64,000 bases of DNA from an uncultured Clostridia bacterium (lineage in GTDB: Bacteria > Bacillota > Clostridia > Christensenellales > Aristaeellaceae). The position numbers and the translations under genes were made by a program. The stretch spans positions 124,001-188,000 of the forward strand of contig CAKTXZ010000001.1 in NCBI GenBank assembly GCA_934632155.1, written 5' to 3'. Of this stretch, positions 36,705-43,742 are shown piece after piece. Position 1 is the stretch's first letter, and each line of letters starts with the position of its first letter. A model generated the notes under the pieces. It had not been told where the DNA came from. It was given only the letters and a program-made list of their open reading frames with translations, and did not search any database.

Positions 36705-37550
36705 ATGCTGTATACGCTTGAGAATGAACGCCTGCGCCTGCGCGTGGACGCGCACGGCGCGCAGATGCGAAGCCTGATGAAAAAGGAAAACGGCTGCGAA
36801 TATCTATGGCCGGGAAACGCGGCCACATGGAAGGATTCCGCGCCGTGGCTGTTTCCGTTTATCGGGCAGATGAAGGACGGCCGATACGTCCATGCCGGGC
36901 GCGACTATAGGCCGCCCATGCACGGCTTTGCCAAGGATATGGATTTCAGCGTCGTGCAAACCGAACGGACGCTGGAGATGACGCTGACGGATACGCCGGA
37001 TACGCTGCGGTGCTTTCCGTGGCGGTTTGAGCTGACGCTTCGTTATACGCTTATCGCCAACGAAGCGGCGATTGAAGCGCGCGTGCGCTGCCGCGAGGAA
37101 AAGGACATGCTTTTTTCCTTTGGCGCGCATCCGGGCTTTCTGTGCGAAGCGGGGGATACGCTGTCCTTCGCGCCCGCCGCGCCGCTTCGCTGCTGCCGTC
37201 TGACGGCGGATACGCATCTTCTGGATCGGCAGACGGAAACGCTGGTTTCGCCCGACCTTCGGCTGGAGGAGCGGCTCTTTGCCGCCGACGCGATGATCCT
37301 TTGCTCCCCTGCGGCGACGCAGGCGCACCTGCGCCGGAAAAACGGCCGGGACGTACGCTTTTTCTTTGGTCGATCGCCCTTTGTAGGCGTATGGTCGAAG
37401 GCCGGGGCAGGCATGGCGTATGTCTGCGTCGAGCCGTGGTTCGGCGTGGACGATACCGTCGACGCCAGCGGCGCGCTTGACGATAAGCTGGGCGTTCAGC
37501 GCCTTCCCGCCGGGGAAAGCTTCGCGACGTCCATGCGCATTGTCCTATAA
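36705..37550 (+). CDS. Aldose 1-epimerase family protein (LacX-like mutarotase)
   Basis: A 281-residue galactose-mutarotase-fold protein. The start at 36705 (MLYTLENERLRLRVDAHGAQM) is chosen since conserved sequence begins there and GGAAAGG lies upstream. Likely catalytic/binding residues: His in PPMHGFAKD, His in SFGAHPGF, and the general-base Glu in CVEPWFGVDD. The group is close to LacX and YeaD-like enzymes. It would interconvert anomers of mannose or another hexose, helping the isomerase that follows mannosidase release. It starts 4 nt after the aldolase and closes the locus. Confidence 0.83.
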   Translation: MLYTLENERLRLRVDAHGAQMRSLMKKENGCEYLWPGNAATWKDSAPWLFPFIGQMKDGRYVHAGRDYRPPMHGFAKDMDFSVVQTERTLEMTLTDTPDTLRCFPWRFELTLRYTLIANEAAIEARVRCREEKDMLFSFGAHPGFLCEAGDTLSFAPAAPLRCCRLTADTHLLDRQTETLVSPDLRLEERLFAADAMILCSPAATQAHLRRKNGRDVRFFFGRSPFVGVWSKAGAGMAYVCVEPWFGVDDTVDASGALDDKLGVQRLPAGESFATSMRIVL

Positions 37551-37601
37551 AGGGGCCGGACGGCATACCGCGTTTGATGGCGCCGTGCCGGAGAAGCTGT
37601 T

Positions 37602-37650
37602 GAAAAAGCGGACGCAAACAGGCTGCTTCCCTGCTTTCGCCCGCTTTTTC
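37602..37650. terminator. Bidirectional terminator at the end of the mannoside locus
   Basis: A perfect 10-bp inverted repeat GAAAAAGCGG/CCGCTTTTTC separated by 29 nt. The A/T runs within the arms and after (CCTTTGCTTT) allow termination from both convergent genes. Confidence 0.6.
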
Positions 37651-37661
37651 CTTTGCTTTCC

Positions 37662-38267
37662 TCACAGACGGTGATTTTCCTTGTCTACATATGTGATTTT
37701 GCGCAGCCGCTCATGCTCGAATTCAAGCATAAACGCGCTTGGGGTCGCGATTGGGCCGTTTATCACCACGGCGCCGTTATGCATGATTTTGCGTATCTTT
37801 TTCTGACTGTCGATCACCTCGATGGCGCACCAGTTCAAAAGAAACGCGCAAATGGCTGCGGCGTGCGAAACGATGGCGACGGTGCTTCCGTCCTGCATCG
37901 ATGCGATTACCTCGTCGATGGCGGCGGTCATTCTTTCCTTAACGTCGTTCAACGATTCGCCGTTTGTGTTTTTGGAATCATGGTTTTGATATTGACGGCT
38001 CCAGAAATCTGCGCGCAGGGTGTCGGGGTTCCCGATCTCGCGCTCCCGGAATCGGCGGTCGGGCGTGCAATGCGCGCCCAGCTTTTCCGCGGTGCTGTAT
38101 GCCCGCCGGTAGGGCGAGGTATAGACCGTTTTGACAGCGCGGAAAATATCCAGCGCGAACAATTCCTGCGCCTTCCTATGCCCCTGCTCGGAAAGCGGAA
38201 GCGCTTCCGTCGGCGTCGTTCTTTCTTGGATGGGTTCGGAATGCCGAATCAGCAGGATTGTCTTCAT
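37662..38267 (-). CDS. Histidine phosphatase family protein
   Basis: A 201-residue phosphoglycerate-mutase-like phosphatase. The catalytic motif is LLIRHSEP (His9 phospho-acceptor; Ser replaces the common Gly of RHGE). Arg in SPYRRAYSTAEKL and the second His in AIVSHAAAI complete the site; the acid is probably in FREREIGNPD. Alpha-ribazole and sugar phosphatases of this superfamily look similar, so the substrate is open. Ribosome site GAGGCGAA precedes the ATG. It is a single gene on the minus strand between two plus-strand units. Confidence 0.85.
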   Translation of the reverse strand: MKTILLIRHSEPIQERTTPTEALPLSEQGHRKAQELFALDIFRAVKTVYTSPYRRAYSTAEKLGAHCTPDRRFREREIGNPDTLRADFWSRQYQNHDSKNTNGESLNDVKERMTAAIDEVIASMQDGSTVAIVSHAAAICAFLLNWCAIEVIDSQKKIRKIMHNGAVVINGPIATPSAFMLEFEHERLRKITYVDKENHRL

Positions 38268-38492
38268 TTCATTCGCCTCTATCGTCTGCTTGCGGCCGGG
38301 GCCGCTTTGCGATATGTCTCCGGGCCGTCATGCGAAGGCGGAAAACCGTTCGCCGCTTTCGACCACGTCTGGCGCAGCCGCTGTTCGGATTGGACGGGCG
38401 CATCCGTTTTCGCCCATGATGCATGCGGCTTTCAACAGACCGGCCGAAATTTCCTGCCGACGGCCGTGTTTTTTTGAGGATTATATTCCCGC

Positions 38493-38521
38493 TTGACAAA
38501 ACTGCTGCGTACCGTTATAAT
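38493..38521 (+). promoter_or_regulatory. Promoter of the Y-family polymerase gene
   Basis: Full consensus: TTGACA (38493-38498), 17 bp, TATAAT (38516-38521). Such a perfect promoter makes sense only under repression. Confidence 0.9.
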
Positions 38522-38530
38522 GCAAAACAA

Positions 38531-38542
38531 GAACACACGTTC
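38531..38542. promoter_or_regulatory. LexA (SOS) box
   Basis: GAAC-ACAC-GTTC matches the Gram-positive SOS consensus GAAC-N4-GTTC. It lies at about +3 to +14 relative to the predicted start of transcription, an effective blocking position. Confidence 0.82.
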
Positions 38543-38572
38543 CTATTAACAAACGAAGCGGAGGCGATCGTC

Positions 38573-39895
38573 TTGGCGGAGCCGCAGCGCGGCGCGCAGG
38601 AGCGGCTGATTCTGCATTGCGACTGCAACAATTTCTTCGCCTCCTGCGAGTGTATCGATCATCCGGAGCTGAAAAACGTGCCCATGGCCGTGGCGGGCGA
38701 CCCGGCGACACGCACCGGCATTGTCGTGGCCAAGAACGAGCTGGCCAAGAAGGCGGGCGTAAGGACGACGGACACCGTTTGGCAGGCGAAACGGAAATGT
38801 CCCGGGCTGGTGCTGATGCCGCCGCGTCACAGGCTCTACAGCGACGTATCCCGCAGGGTCAATCAAATCTACCTTTCCTATACGGATCGGGTGGAGCCCG
38901 CGTCCATTGACGAATCGTATTTGGATTTATCCGGCACGCTGAGCTACTACGGCATGACGGCGCGGCAGCTGGCCGACGATATTCGCCGCCGTGTGCGCGA
39001 GGAAATCGGCGTTACCATTTCGGTGGGCGTTTCCTACAACAAGGTGTTTGCCAAGATGGGCTCGGATTATCGCAAGCCGGACGCGACGACGCTCGTCACG
39101 CCGGAAAATTTTCGCGATTTGCTTTGGCCGCTTCCGATTCACGAAATGCTCTTTGTCGGCCGCGCGTCCGCCCGTGTGCTGACCGCCAAGGGCATTTACA
39201 CCATCGGCGCGCTGGCGCGCATGGACGAGCGCGCGCTGCGGCAATGGCTGGGCAAGGGCGGCGAGACGCTCTGGCGCAACGCCAATGGGCTGGATGACGA
39301 GCCCGTCCGCCGCTACGGCGATGTGCCGCTCGCCAAATCTGTCAGCCGCGGGCTGACCTTTCCGCGCGATTTGACCGGCGAGGCGGAAATTTACGCCGGG
39401 CTGGCGCTGCTGGTGGACGAGGTAGCGGCCTGCCTGCGCCGGGAGGGGCTCAAGGGCACGATTGTGCAATTGACGATCAAATCGCCCGAGCTGACGACCA
39501 TCTGCCGTCAGGCCACGCTGCCGCGCCCCACGTTTTTATACCATGAGGTGCTGGACGCGGTGATGCGGCTGGCGCGGGAAAATTGGCCGATTGACCGGGG
39601 CGCGCCCATCCGCGCGCTGACGGTCGGCGTTTCGCGGCTGGTTCCATCCGATGAGGCGACGGAGCAGCTGAGCCTGTTTGAAATGCCGGGCGGCGAAGAG
39701 AAGGCGTATGAAAAGCGCCGCCGTCAGGAAAAGCTGGAAAGCGCCATCGACGGGCTTCGGGCGCGCTTCGGGCGCGACGCCGTTTCCTTCTCGTGGCCGA
39801 TCGAGCATCCGGCGGGCGCGCGCGGCTGCGAGAAAGCGTCGCCCTTTGGCGAAGCGCCGCAGGAGAAGGAGCCGCCGCCCTACGGCGCAAATTAA
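38573..39895 (+). CDS. dinB: Y-family DNA polymerase (Pol IV/DinB type), SOS-regulated
   Basis: A 440-residue translesion polymerase. The start is taken as TTG at 38573, since GGAGG lies 8 nt upstream and it falls after the promoter; the longer frame would begin upstream of the -10 box. The catalytic Asp is in LHCDCNNFFASCE, and the acidic pair in ASIDESYLDLSG. Helix-hairpin-helix and little-finger domains follow (GIYTIGALARMDERALRQWLGKGG, SRGLTFPRDL). A beta-clamp-binding motif EQLSLFE sits near residue 365, with a basic tail after it. It allows replication past damaged bases at the cost of errors, consistent with the SOS box. Confidence 0.88.
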   Translation: MAEPQRGAQERLILHCDCNNFFASCECIDHPELKNVPMAVAGDPATRTGIVVAKNELAKKAGVRTTDTVWQAKRKCPGLVLMPPRHRLYSDVSRRVNQIYLSYTDRVEPASIDESYLDLSGTLSYYGMTARQLADDIRRRVREEIGVTISVGVSYNKVFAKMGSDYRKPDATTLVTPENFRDLLWPLPIHEMLFVGRASARVLTAKGIYTIGALARMDERALRQWLGKGGETLWRNANGLDDEPVRRYGDVPLAKSVSRGLTFPRDLTGEAEIYAGLALLVDEVAACLRREGLKGTIVQLTIKSPELTTICRQATLPRPTFLYHEVLDAVMRLARENWPIDRGAPIRALTVGVSRLVPSDEATEQLSLFEMPGGEEKAYEKRRRQEKLESAIDGLRARFGRDAVSFSWPIEHPAGARGCEKASPFGEAPQEKEPPPYGAN

Positions 39896-39905
39896 TCGCG
39901 CGGAA

Positions 39906-39934
39906 TTGATTTTTGCCGTAAGCTGTGTTATAAT
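39906..39934 (+). promoter_or_regulatory. smpB promoter
   Basis: TTGATT (39906-39911), 17 bp, consensus TATAAT (39929-39934). It may also drive ssrA, which follows smpB without a visible terminator. Confidence 0.8.
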
Positions 39935-39995
39935 CAAAGGGTCGGAGCGTATACGCCGGGCAGGAAATTTCCGCCGGGGGAAAGGAGGCGTGCCG

Positions 39996-40466
39996 ATGGC
40001 AAAGCTCAAGGGCGTCAAGCCCATCGCGCAAAACCGTAAGGCGCGCCACGATTTCTTTGTGGAGGAAAGCCTTGAATGCGGGATCGAGCTCAAGGGTACG
40101 GAAGTCAAATCCATGCGTCAGGGCAAGGTCAACCTGAAGGAAAGCTACGCCATTGTCAAGGACGGCGAGGTTTTCGTTCAGGGAATGCATATCAGCCCCT
40201 ACGAGCAGGGAAACATCTTCAACACCGATCCTTTGCGGCCCAAGCGGCTTTTGCTGCATAAAAGCGAAATTCGCAAGCTGGGCGCGCAGGTACAGCGTCA
40301 GGGCTACGCGCTGGTTCCGCTGGACGTTTACCTCAAGGACGGCCGCATGAAAATGAATCTGGGGCTGTGCGTGGGCAAGCATCTGCACGACAAGCGCGCT
40401 TCCATGGCGGAAAAGGACGCCAAGCGCGAGATGGAACGCGCCATGCGCGGGCGCGGCGACAATTAA
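39996..40466 (+). CDS. smpB: SsrA-binding protein SmpB
   Basis: A 156-residue oligonucleotide-binding-fold protein that delivers tmRNA to stalled ribosomes. The start at 39996 lies behind AAAGGAGG; the upstream part of the open frame overlaps the polymerase gene and is not used. Signatures: IAQNRKARHDFFVEESLECGIELKGTEVKS, GMHISPYEQGN, RPKRLLLHK, and the basic C-terminal tail KHLHDKRASMAEKDAKREMERAM that enters the mRNA channel. ssrA begins 4 nt after the stop codon, an unusually tight pairing. Confidence 0.96.
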   Translation: MAKLKGVKPIAQNRKARHDFFVEESLECGIELKGTEVKSMRQGKVNLKESYAIVKDGEVFVQGMHISPYEQGNIFNTDPLRPKRLLLHKSEIRKLGAQVQRQGYALVPLDVYLKDGRMKMNLGLCVGKHLHDKRASMAEKDAKREMERAMRGRGDN

Positions 40467-40469
40467 AAC

Positions 40470-40815
40470 GGGGGTGCACTGGTTTCGACGGGGATCGTCG
40501 GGGGTATGGTAAGCGAGCCGCGGACCCTGACCGCGTAAAAACGGGGAACTTAAAATGAACTGACAACAATCAGTACGCTTTCGCTGCGTAACGCAGCGCG
40601 TCGGCCCTGAGCGCCTACGGCTCAGCCACCCGGCGTCATTGATGTAGGGAACGGGGCTATGTAAGCTTTGCCATAGCCCGGCACCATGAAGCTACCGACG
40701 CGGCGAGCCTGACAGGGGGCGCGCCGCCGGGGGAATCCCAAAACCCTGCCTGCGCTCGGAGAAAACTGTGCAACTGAATTCTCGGACAGGAGTTCGATTC
40801 TCCTCACCTCCACCA
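40470..40815 (+). ncRNA. ssrA: tmRNA
   Basis: Transfer-messenger RNA of 346 nt that rescues stalled ribosomes and tags their products. The 5' end GGGGGTGCACTGGTTTCGACG is standard and pairs with the 3' end CACCTCC followed by encoded ACCA. The T-arm GAGTTCGATTCTC is present near 40790-40800. The tag reading frame ends GCT TTC GCT GCG TAA at 40591. Since a TGA lies in frame just upstream, the resume codon can be no earlier than ACT at 40559, giving a tag of at most TDNNQYAFAA. The tag end YAFAA fits ClpXP recognition. A terminator follows 3 nt after CCA. Confidence 0.95.
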
Positions 40816-40818
40816 GTT

Positions 40819-40856
40819 AAAGTCTCATGCCTTGATATAAAGCATGAGACTTTTTT
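40819..40856 (+). terminator. ssrA terminator
   Basis: A perfect 12-bp stem (AAAGTCTCATGC with its complement) across an 11-nt loop, ending in T6. Confidence 0.92.
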
Positions 40857-41357
40857 GCGTTCCATGGCCGCTTCCGCCCCATCAGCATCCGATGCTTTCC
40901 AGTGACGTTGATTTTTATACACGGATAATTTTACCACAAAATTGATTTTCCTTCAAGGATCGTTTCAAAAAGCGGCTTTCACGCGCCGTCGTCCGGCAAA
41001 GCGTGACCGCCAAGGCAATCCGGAACGACCTTTTCCCGCTGTTCCTCGTCGTCGTGCGATTTTCTTGTCGTGCGATTTTCTTCTTTACAGCGCAAAAGCA
41101 CGGCCGGTACGGCGTGAAAATGCCGGGGTCATCTTCTATGATAACTTTCACTACAGATGGGAAAGCCGCGCCGCTCGTTCCCAAAGCCGATCCCCGTGTA
41201 CTATCCACGCTGCGTTTGCTCAGACGCGCTCCCCGGAAACCGATCCCGCCCTCTCATCCACGCCGCCTTTATCTCCGCCTGAATCAGCGGAGTAAATTTT
41301 CGTTGCCTGTTTCCGTCTTCCCGGCCCAAACGCCTTGTATTACGAGGAAGCACGCAT
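40857..41357. other. Gene-poor region between ssrA and the maltodextrin locus
   Basis: About 500 bp without a supported gene. Short open frames on both strands have no ribosome site and no family-like sequence. It contains one exact 16-bp tandem duplication (41051-41082). It may be remnant sequence at the boundary of an acquired segment, but no integrase or attachment duplicate was found. Confidence 0.5.
41051..41082. repeat. Exact 16-bp tandem duplication
   Basis: GTCGTGCGATTTTCTT occurs twice without a gap (41051-41066, 41067-41082) in noncoding sequence. Confidence 0.85.
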
Positions 41358-41371
41358 GGAAACCGGTTTCC
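41358..41371. promoter_or_regulatory. LacI-family operator upstream of the maltodextrin promoter
   Basis: GGAAACCGGTTTCC is a perfect 14-bp palindrome with the central CG typical of LacI/CcpA-family sites; it matches 12 of 14 positions of the cre consensus. It lies 10 bp before the -35 box. Likely bound by the LacI-type regulator at 47239-48267, or by a CcpA-like protein. Confidence 0.65.
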
Positions 41372-41381
41372 TTTTTTGCTA

Positions 41382-41409
41382 TTGACTTATACCTTGCCTG
41401 CGCTATACT
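41382..41409 (+). promoter_or_regulatory. Promoter of the maltodextrin locus
   Basis: TTGACT (41382-41387), 16-bp spacer, TATACT (41404-41409). Confidence 0.75.
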
Positions 41410-41456
41410 CAAATTGTCATGTTAACGTTCAAGCTTTGAAAAGGAGGAGACTTTCA

Positions 41457-42446
41457 ATGATGAGGAAGCTATTTGCACTGCTGCTCTGCCTTATGCTGCT
41501 GCCCATCCTGCCCGCGATGGCGGAAACGACTGATATGCTGGTGGTGTACGCATCCGTTCCGGATGATTGGAGCTGGCCCTGCGTATGGGCGTGGAACGCC
41601 GAGGGCGCGAACGCCTTCGCGGCCTGGCCGGGCGAGCAGATGGAGCCCGATCCCGCCAACAAGGGCTGGTACTACCTCTATCTGCCTGCCGGCATGGAAA
41701 GCGTGATCATCAACGCCAACGACGGCGGCGTGCAGACGGATGAAATCAAGATCGACAAACAGTCCGCGTGGATTGCCGTGGCGGAGGACAAAACGGCTTC
41801 CGTGTCCTTCGAGGCGCAGACCGCCGGCGAAACGCCCGCCTATACCGAGCGCTTCACCGTATACGCGCAGGTGGACGGCTCGTGGGAAAACCCCAGCGTC
41901 TGGGCGTGGGAGGATCCCTCCGGCAAGAATGCGTTCGAAGCCTGGCCGGGCCGCATGATGAAGGCGAATGAAAACGGCTGGCACTCCGCGAAGGTTCCCG
42001 TCTGGTGCAACAGCATTATCATCAACGCCAACGGCGGCGCCGTACAGACTGCGGATCTCAAGGATCTGGATCCCGCCGACCTGTGGATCACCGTCGCCGC
42101 CGACGGTTCCGTTGAGGTGACTTATGACGATCCCACCGCGCCGAAGGCCGAGGACGTTACGGTTTACGCCAAGGTGCCCGACGACTGGAAGGAGCCCTGC
42201 CTGTGGGCCTGGGAGCACCCCTCCGGGGTGAACGCCTTTGCCGGCTGGCCCGGAGAAGCGCTGACCGCCGGCGAGGACGGCTGGTACGCCGTAACCGTCC
42301 CCGGCTGGATCAACAGCGTGATCATCAACGCCAATGAGGGCGGCGTTCAGACCTCCGATCTTCGCGTCGAGGCCGGCAGGGATCTGTATGTGACGGTCGT
42401 CAGCGAGGAAGAAGCGGTTGTGGCCTACGAAAAGCCCGCCGAGTAA
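41457..42446 (+). CDS. Secreted protein with three starch-binding (CBM26-like) modules
   Basis: A 329-residue exported protein, start at 41457 behind AAGGAGGAG. The signal peptide MMRKLFALLLCLMLLPILPAMA has no lipobox, so it is released or held by another means. The mature part is three repeats of about 85-95 residues, each with VYA-VPDDW, WAW-(D/H)PSG-NAF-WPG, GW(Y/H), and a SVIINAN-GG-VQT-DL ending. The Trp-rich pattern fits CBM26/CBM25-like starch-binding modules. No catalytic domain is attached. It is the first gene of the maltodextrin cluster and may capture starch or large maltodextrins at the cell surface. A terminator-like hairpin separates it from the transporter genes. Confidence 0.82.
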   Translation: MMRKLFALLLCLMLLPILPAMAETTDMLVVYASVPDDWSWPCVWAWNAEGANAFAAWPGEQMEPDPANKGWYYLYLPAGMESVIINANDGGVQTDEIKIDKQSAWIAVAEDKTASVSFEAQTAGETPAYTERFTVYAQVDGSWENPSVWAWEDPSGKNAFEAWPGRMMKANENGWHSAKVPVWCNSIIINANGGAVQTADLKDLDPADLWITVAADGSVEVTYDDPTAPKAEDVTVYAKVPDDWKEPCLWAWEHPSGVNAFAGWPGEALTAGEDGWYAVTVPGWINSVIINANEGGVQTSDLRVEAGRDLYVTVVSEEEAVVAYEKPAE

Positions 42447-42460
42447 AGCGCCGCGTTCCG

Positions 42461-42493
42461 CAGGAGAGGAGAACAAAGCTCCTCTCCTGTTTT
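42461..42493 (+). terminator. Intra-operon terminator after the starch-binding protein gene
   Basis: An 11-bp perfect stem (CAGGAGAGGAG with its complement, loop AACAAAG) followed by TTTT. No promoter is evident between it and the next gene, so partial read-through probably sets the transporter level. Confidence 0.75.
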
Positions 42494-42527
42494 CGCTGTC
42501 CTACTTCTTAACCAGGAGGAGTTTATC

Positions 42528-43742
42528 ATGCGTAAGAGCCTGTGTTTGCTGCTGATCTGCATCCTTTTGCTGCTGACCGGCTGTTCCGGCGATTCGGGCG
42601 GCAGGGACGGGAACAGCGGGCCGGTCGCGCTGACGATCTGGCACGACAAGGAGCCCGCCGTCATCGCGGTGCTGGAGGAGGCGGTTCAGGAGCTGGCCCC
42701 TGATATCACGGTGACGTTTGAGAAGAAAACCGGCCTGACGGAATCGCTCAAGCTGGTGGGCAACAATCAAAACGCCGCGCCGGATATGTATTTCTTCGCC
42801 CATGACAAGATCGGCGTATACGCCGAAATGGGCGTCCTGACCCCCGTGACGGAGCTGCTGGGCGAGGACGCGCTGGCGGGCTGCGTTCCGCTGGCCGTCA
42901 GGGGCGCGACGTACAAGGAAAAAATCTATCAGCTTCCGCTGTACTTTGAAACGCTGCTGTTCATGTACAACAAAAAGTATATGGCCGTGGAAAACGTTCC
43001 CGCCACCACGGAGCAGCTCTACGCGTACATGCAGCGCAAAACCAAGTACGGCCACTACGGCTTTGTGGAGCAGCACTCCACGCCCTACTACGCCGCGGGC
43101 TGGATCCACGGCTTCGGCGGCAGCCTGATTACCGAAAACGGCGTTCCCTGTCTGGACAGCGCCGAGACTCGCTCCGCCCTTGCCTATCACAGGAAGTTTG
43201 TCGACTATATGCCCGGCGAAACGGAATACGCCACGGTTCACACGCTCTTTACCGAAGGCATGGCCCATGCCACGATCGCGGGCCCCTGGTTCGTCCCGAC
43301 CGTCCGCGCCGCGGGCATTGACGTGGGGATCGCGCCCATGCCCGTCGTTGATGAAACGGGGCTGCCCCTGGCGCCCTATTCCGGCATTCAGGGGCTGCAC
43401 GTGCTCCGGGTGCAGGCGGCGCGGAAGAAGGATGCCATTGTCAAGGTGCTTCGGACGCTGATGCGGCCGGAGGTGAGCGTCCGGCTGGCGAAGGTCAGCG
43501 GCTGCGCGCCGGCGGTGGAAAGCTGCTATGGGCTGGACGAGGTGGCCGGCGATCCGCTGATCATGGCCATGAAGCAGACGGCGGAAACCGCCGTTCCCAT
43601 GCCCAATATCCCGGAGATGGACGTGATGTGGACCGTCGCCGGCAGCCTGCTGACCAACGTGAACATGAGCGGACAGGACGTCGAAGCCGCCGCCGCTGCC
43701 GCGCAGAAGAAAGCCCTCGAGCTGATTGAGGCGATGAAATGA
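42528..43742 (+). CDS. Maltodextrin-type ABC transporter binding lipoprotein
   Basis: A 404-residue family-1 solute-binding protein (MalE/MdxE-like). The signal MRKSLCLLLICILLLLTGC ends in a clear lipobox, so unlike the two other binding proteins in this window it is membrane-anchored through Cys19. The mature protein begins SGDSGGRDGN and shows VALTIWHDKEPAVIAVLEEAV, PDMYFFAHDKIGVYAEMG, YQLPLYFETLLFMYNKKYM and SGCAPAVESCYGL-like family blocks. GGAGGAG precedes the ATG. It overlaps the malF-type gene by ATGA. Confidence 0.92.
   Translation: MRKSLCLLLICILLLLTGCSGDSGGRDGNSGPVALTIWHDKEPAVIAVLEEAVQELAPDITVTFEKKTGLTESLKLVGNNQNAAPDMYFFAHDKIGVYAEMGVLTPVTELLGEDALAGCVPLAVRGATYKEKIYQLPLYFETLLFMYNKKYMAVENVPATTEQLYAYMQRKTKYGHYGFVEQHSTPYYAAGWIHGFGGSLITENGVPCLDSAETRSALAYHRKFVDYMPGETEYATVHTLFTEGMAHATIAGPWFVPTVRAAGIDVGIAPMPVVDETGLPLAPYSGIQGLHVLRVQAARKKDAIVKVLRTLMRPEVSVRLAKVSGCAPAVESCYGLDEVAGDPLIMAMKQTAETAVPMPNIPEMDVMWTVAGSLLTNVNMSGQDVEAAAAAAQKKALELIEAMK

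Larger units (their letters stand above)
38268..38572. other. Divergent intergenic region with SOS promoter
   Basis: A 305-bp gap. The right end holds the polymerase promoter and LexA site (38493-38542). The rest shows no recognisable gene; no clear promoter for the phosphatase was found. Confidence 0.5.

Noticed and set aside
38197..38208. Perfect palindrome GGAAGCGCTTCC
   Set aside because: It lies inside the coding sequence of the histidine phosphatase (codons for LPLSE region) far from any promoter; probably chance.
40915..41208. A 97-codon minus-strand frame after ssrA
   Set aside because: No ribosome site, no family resemblance, and it crosses a 16-bp tandem repeat; likely chance.
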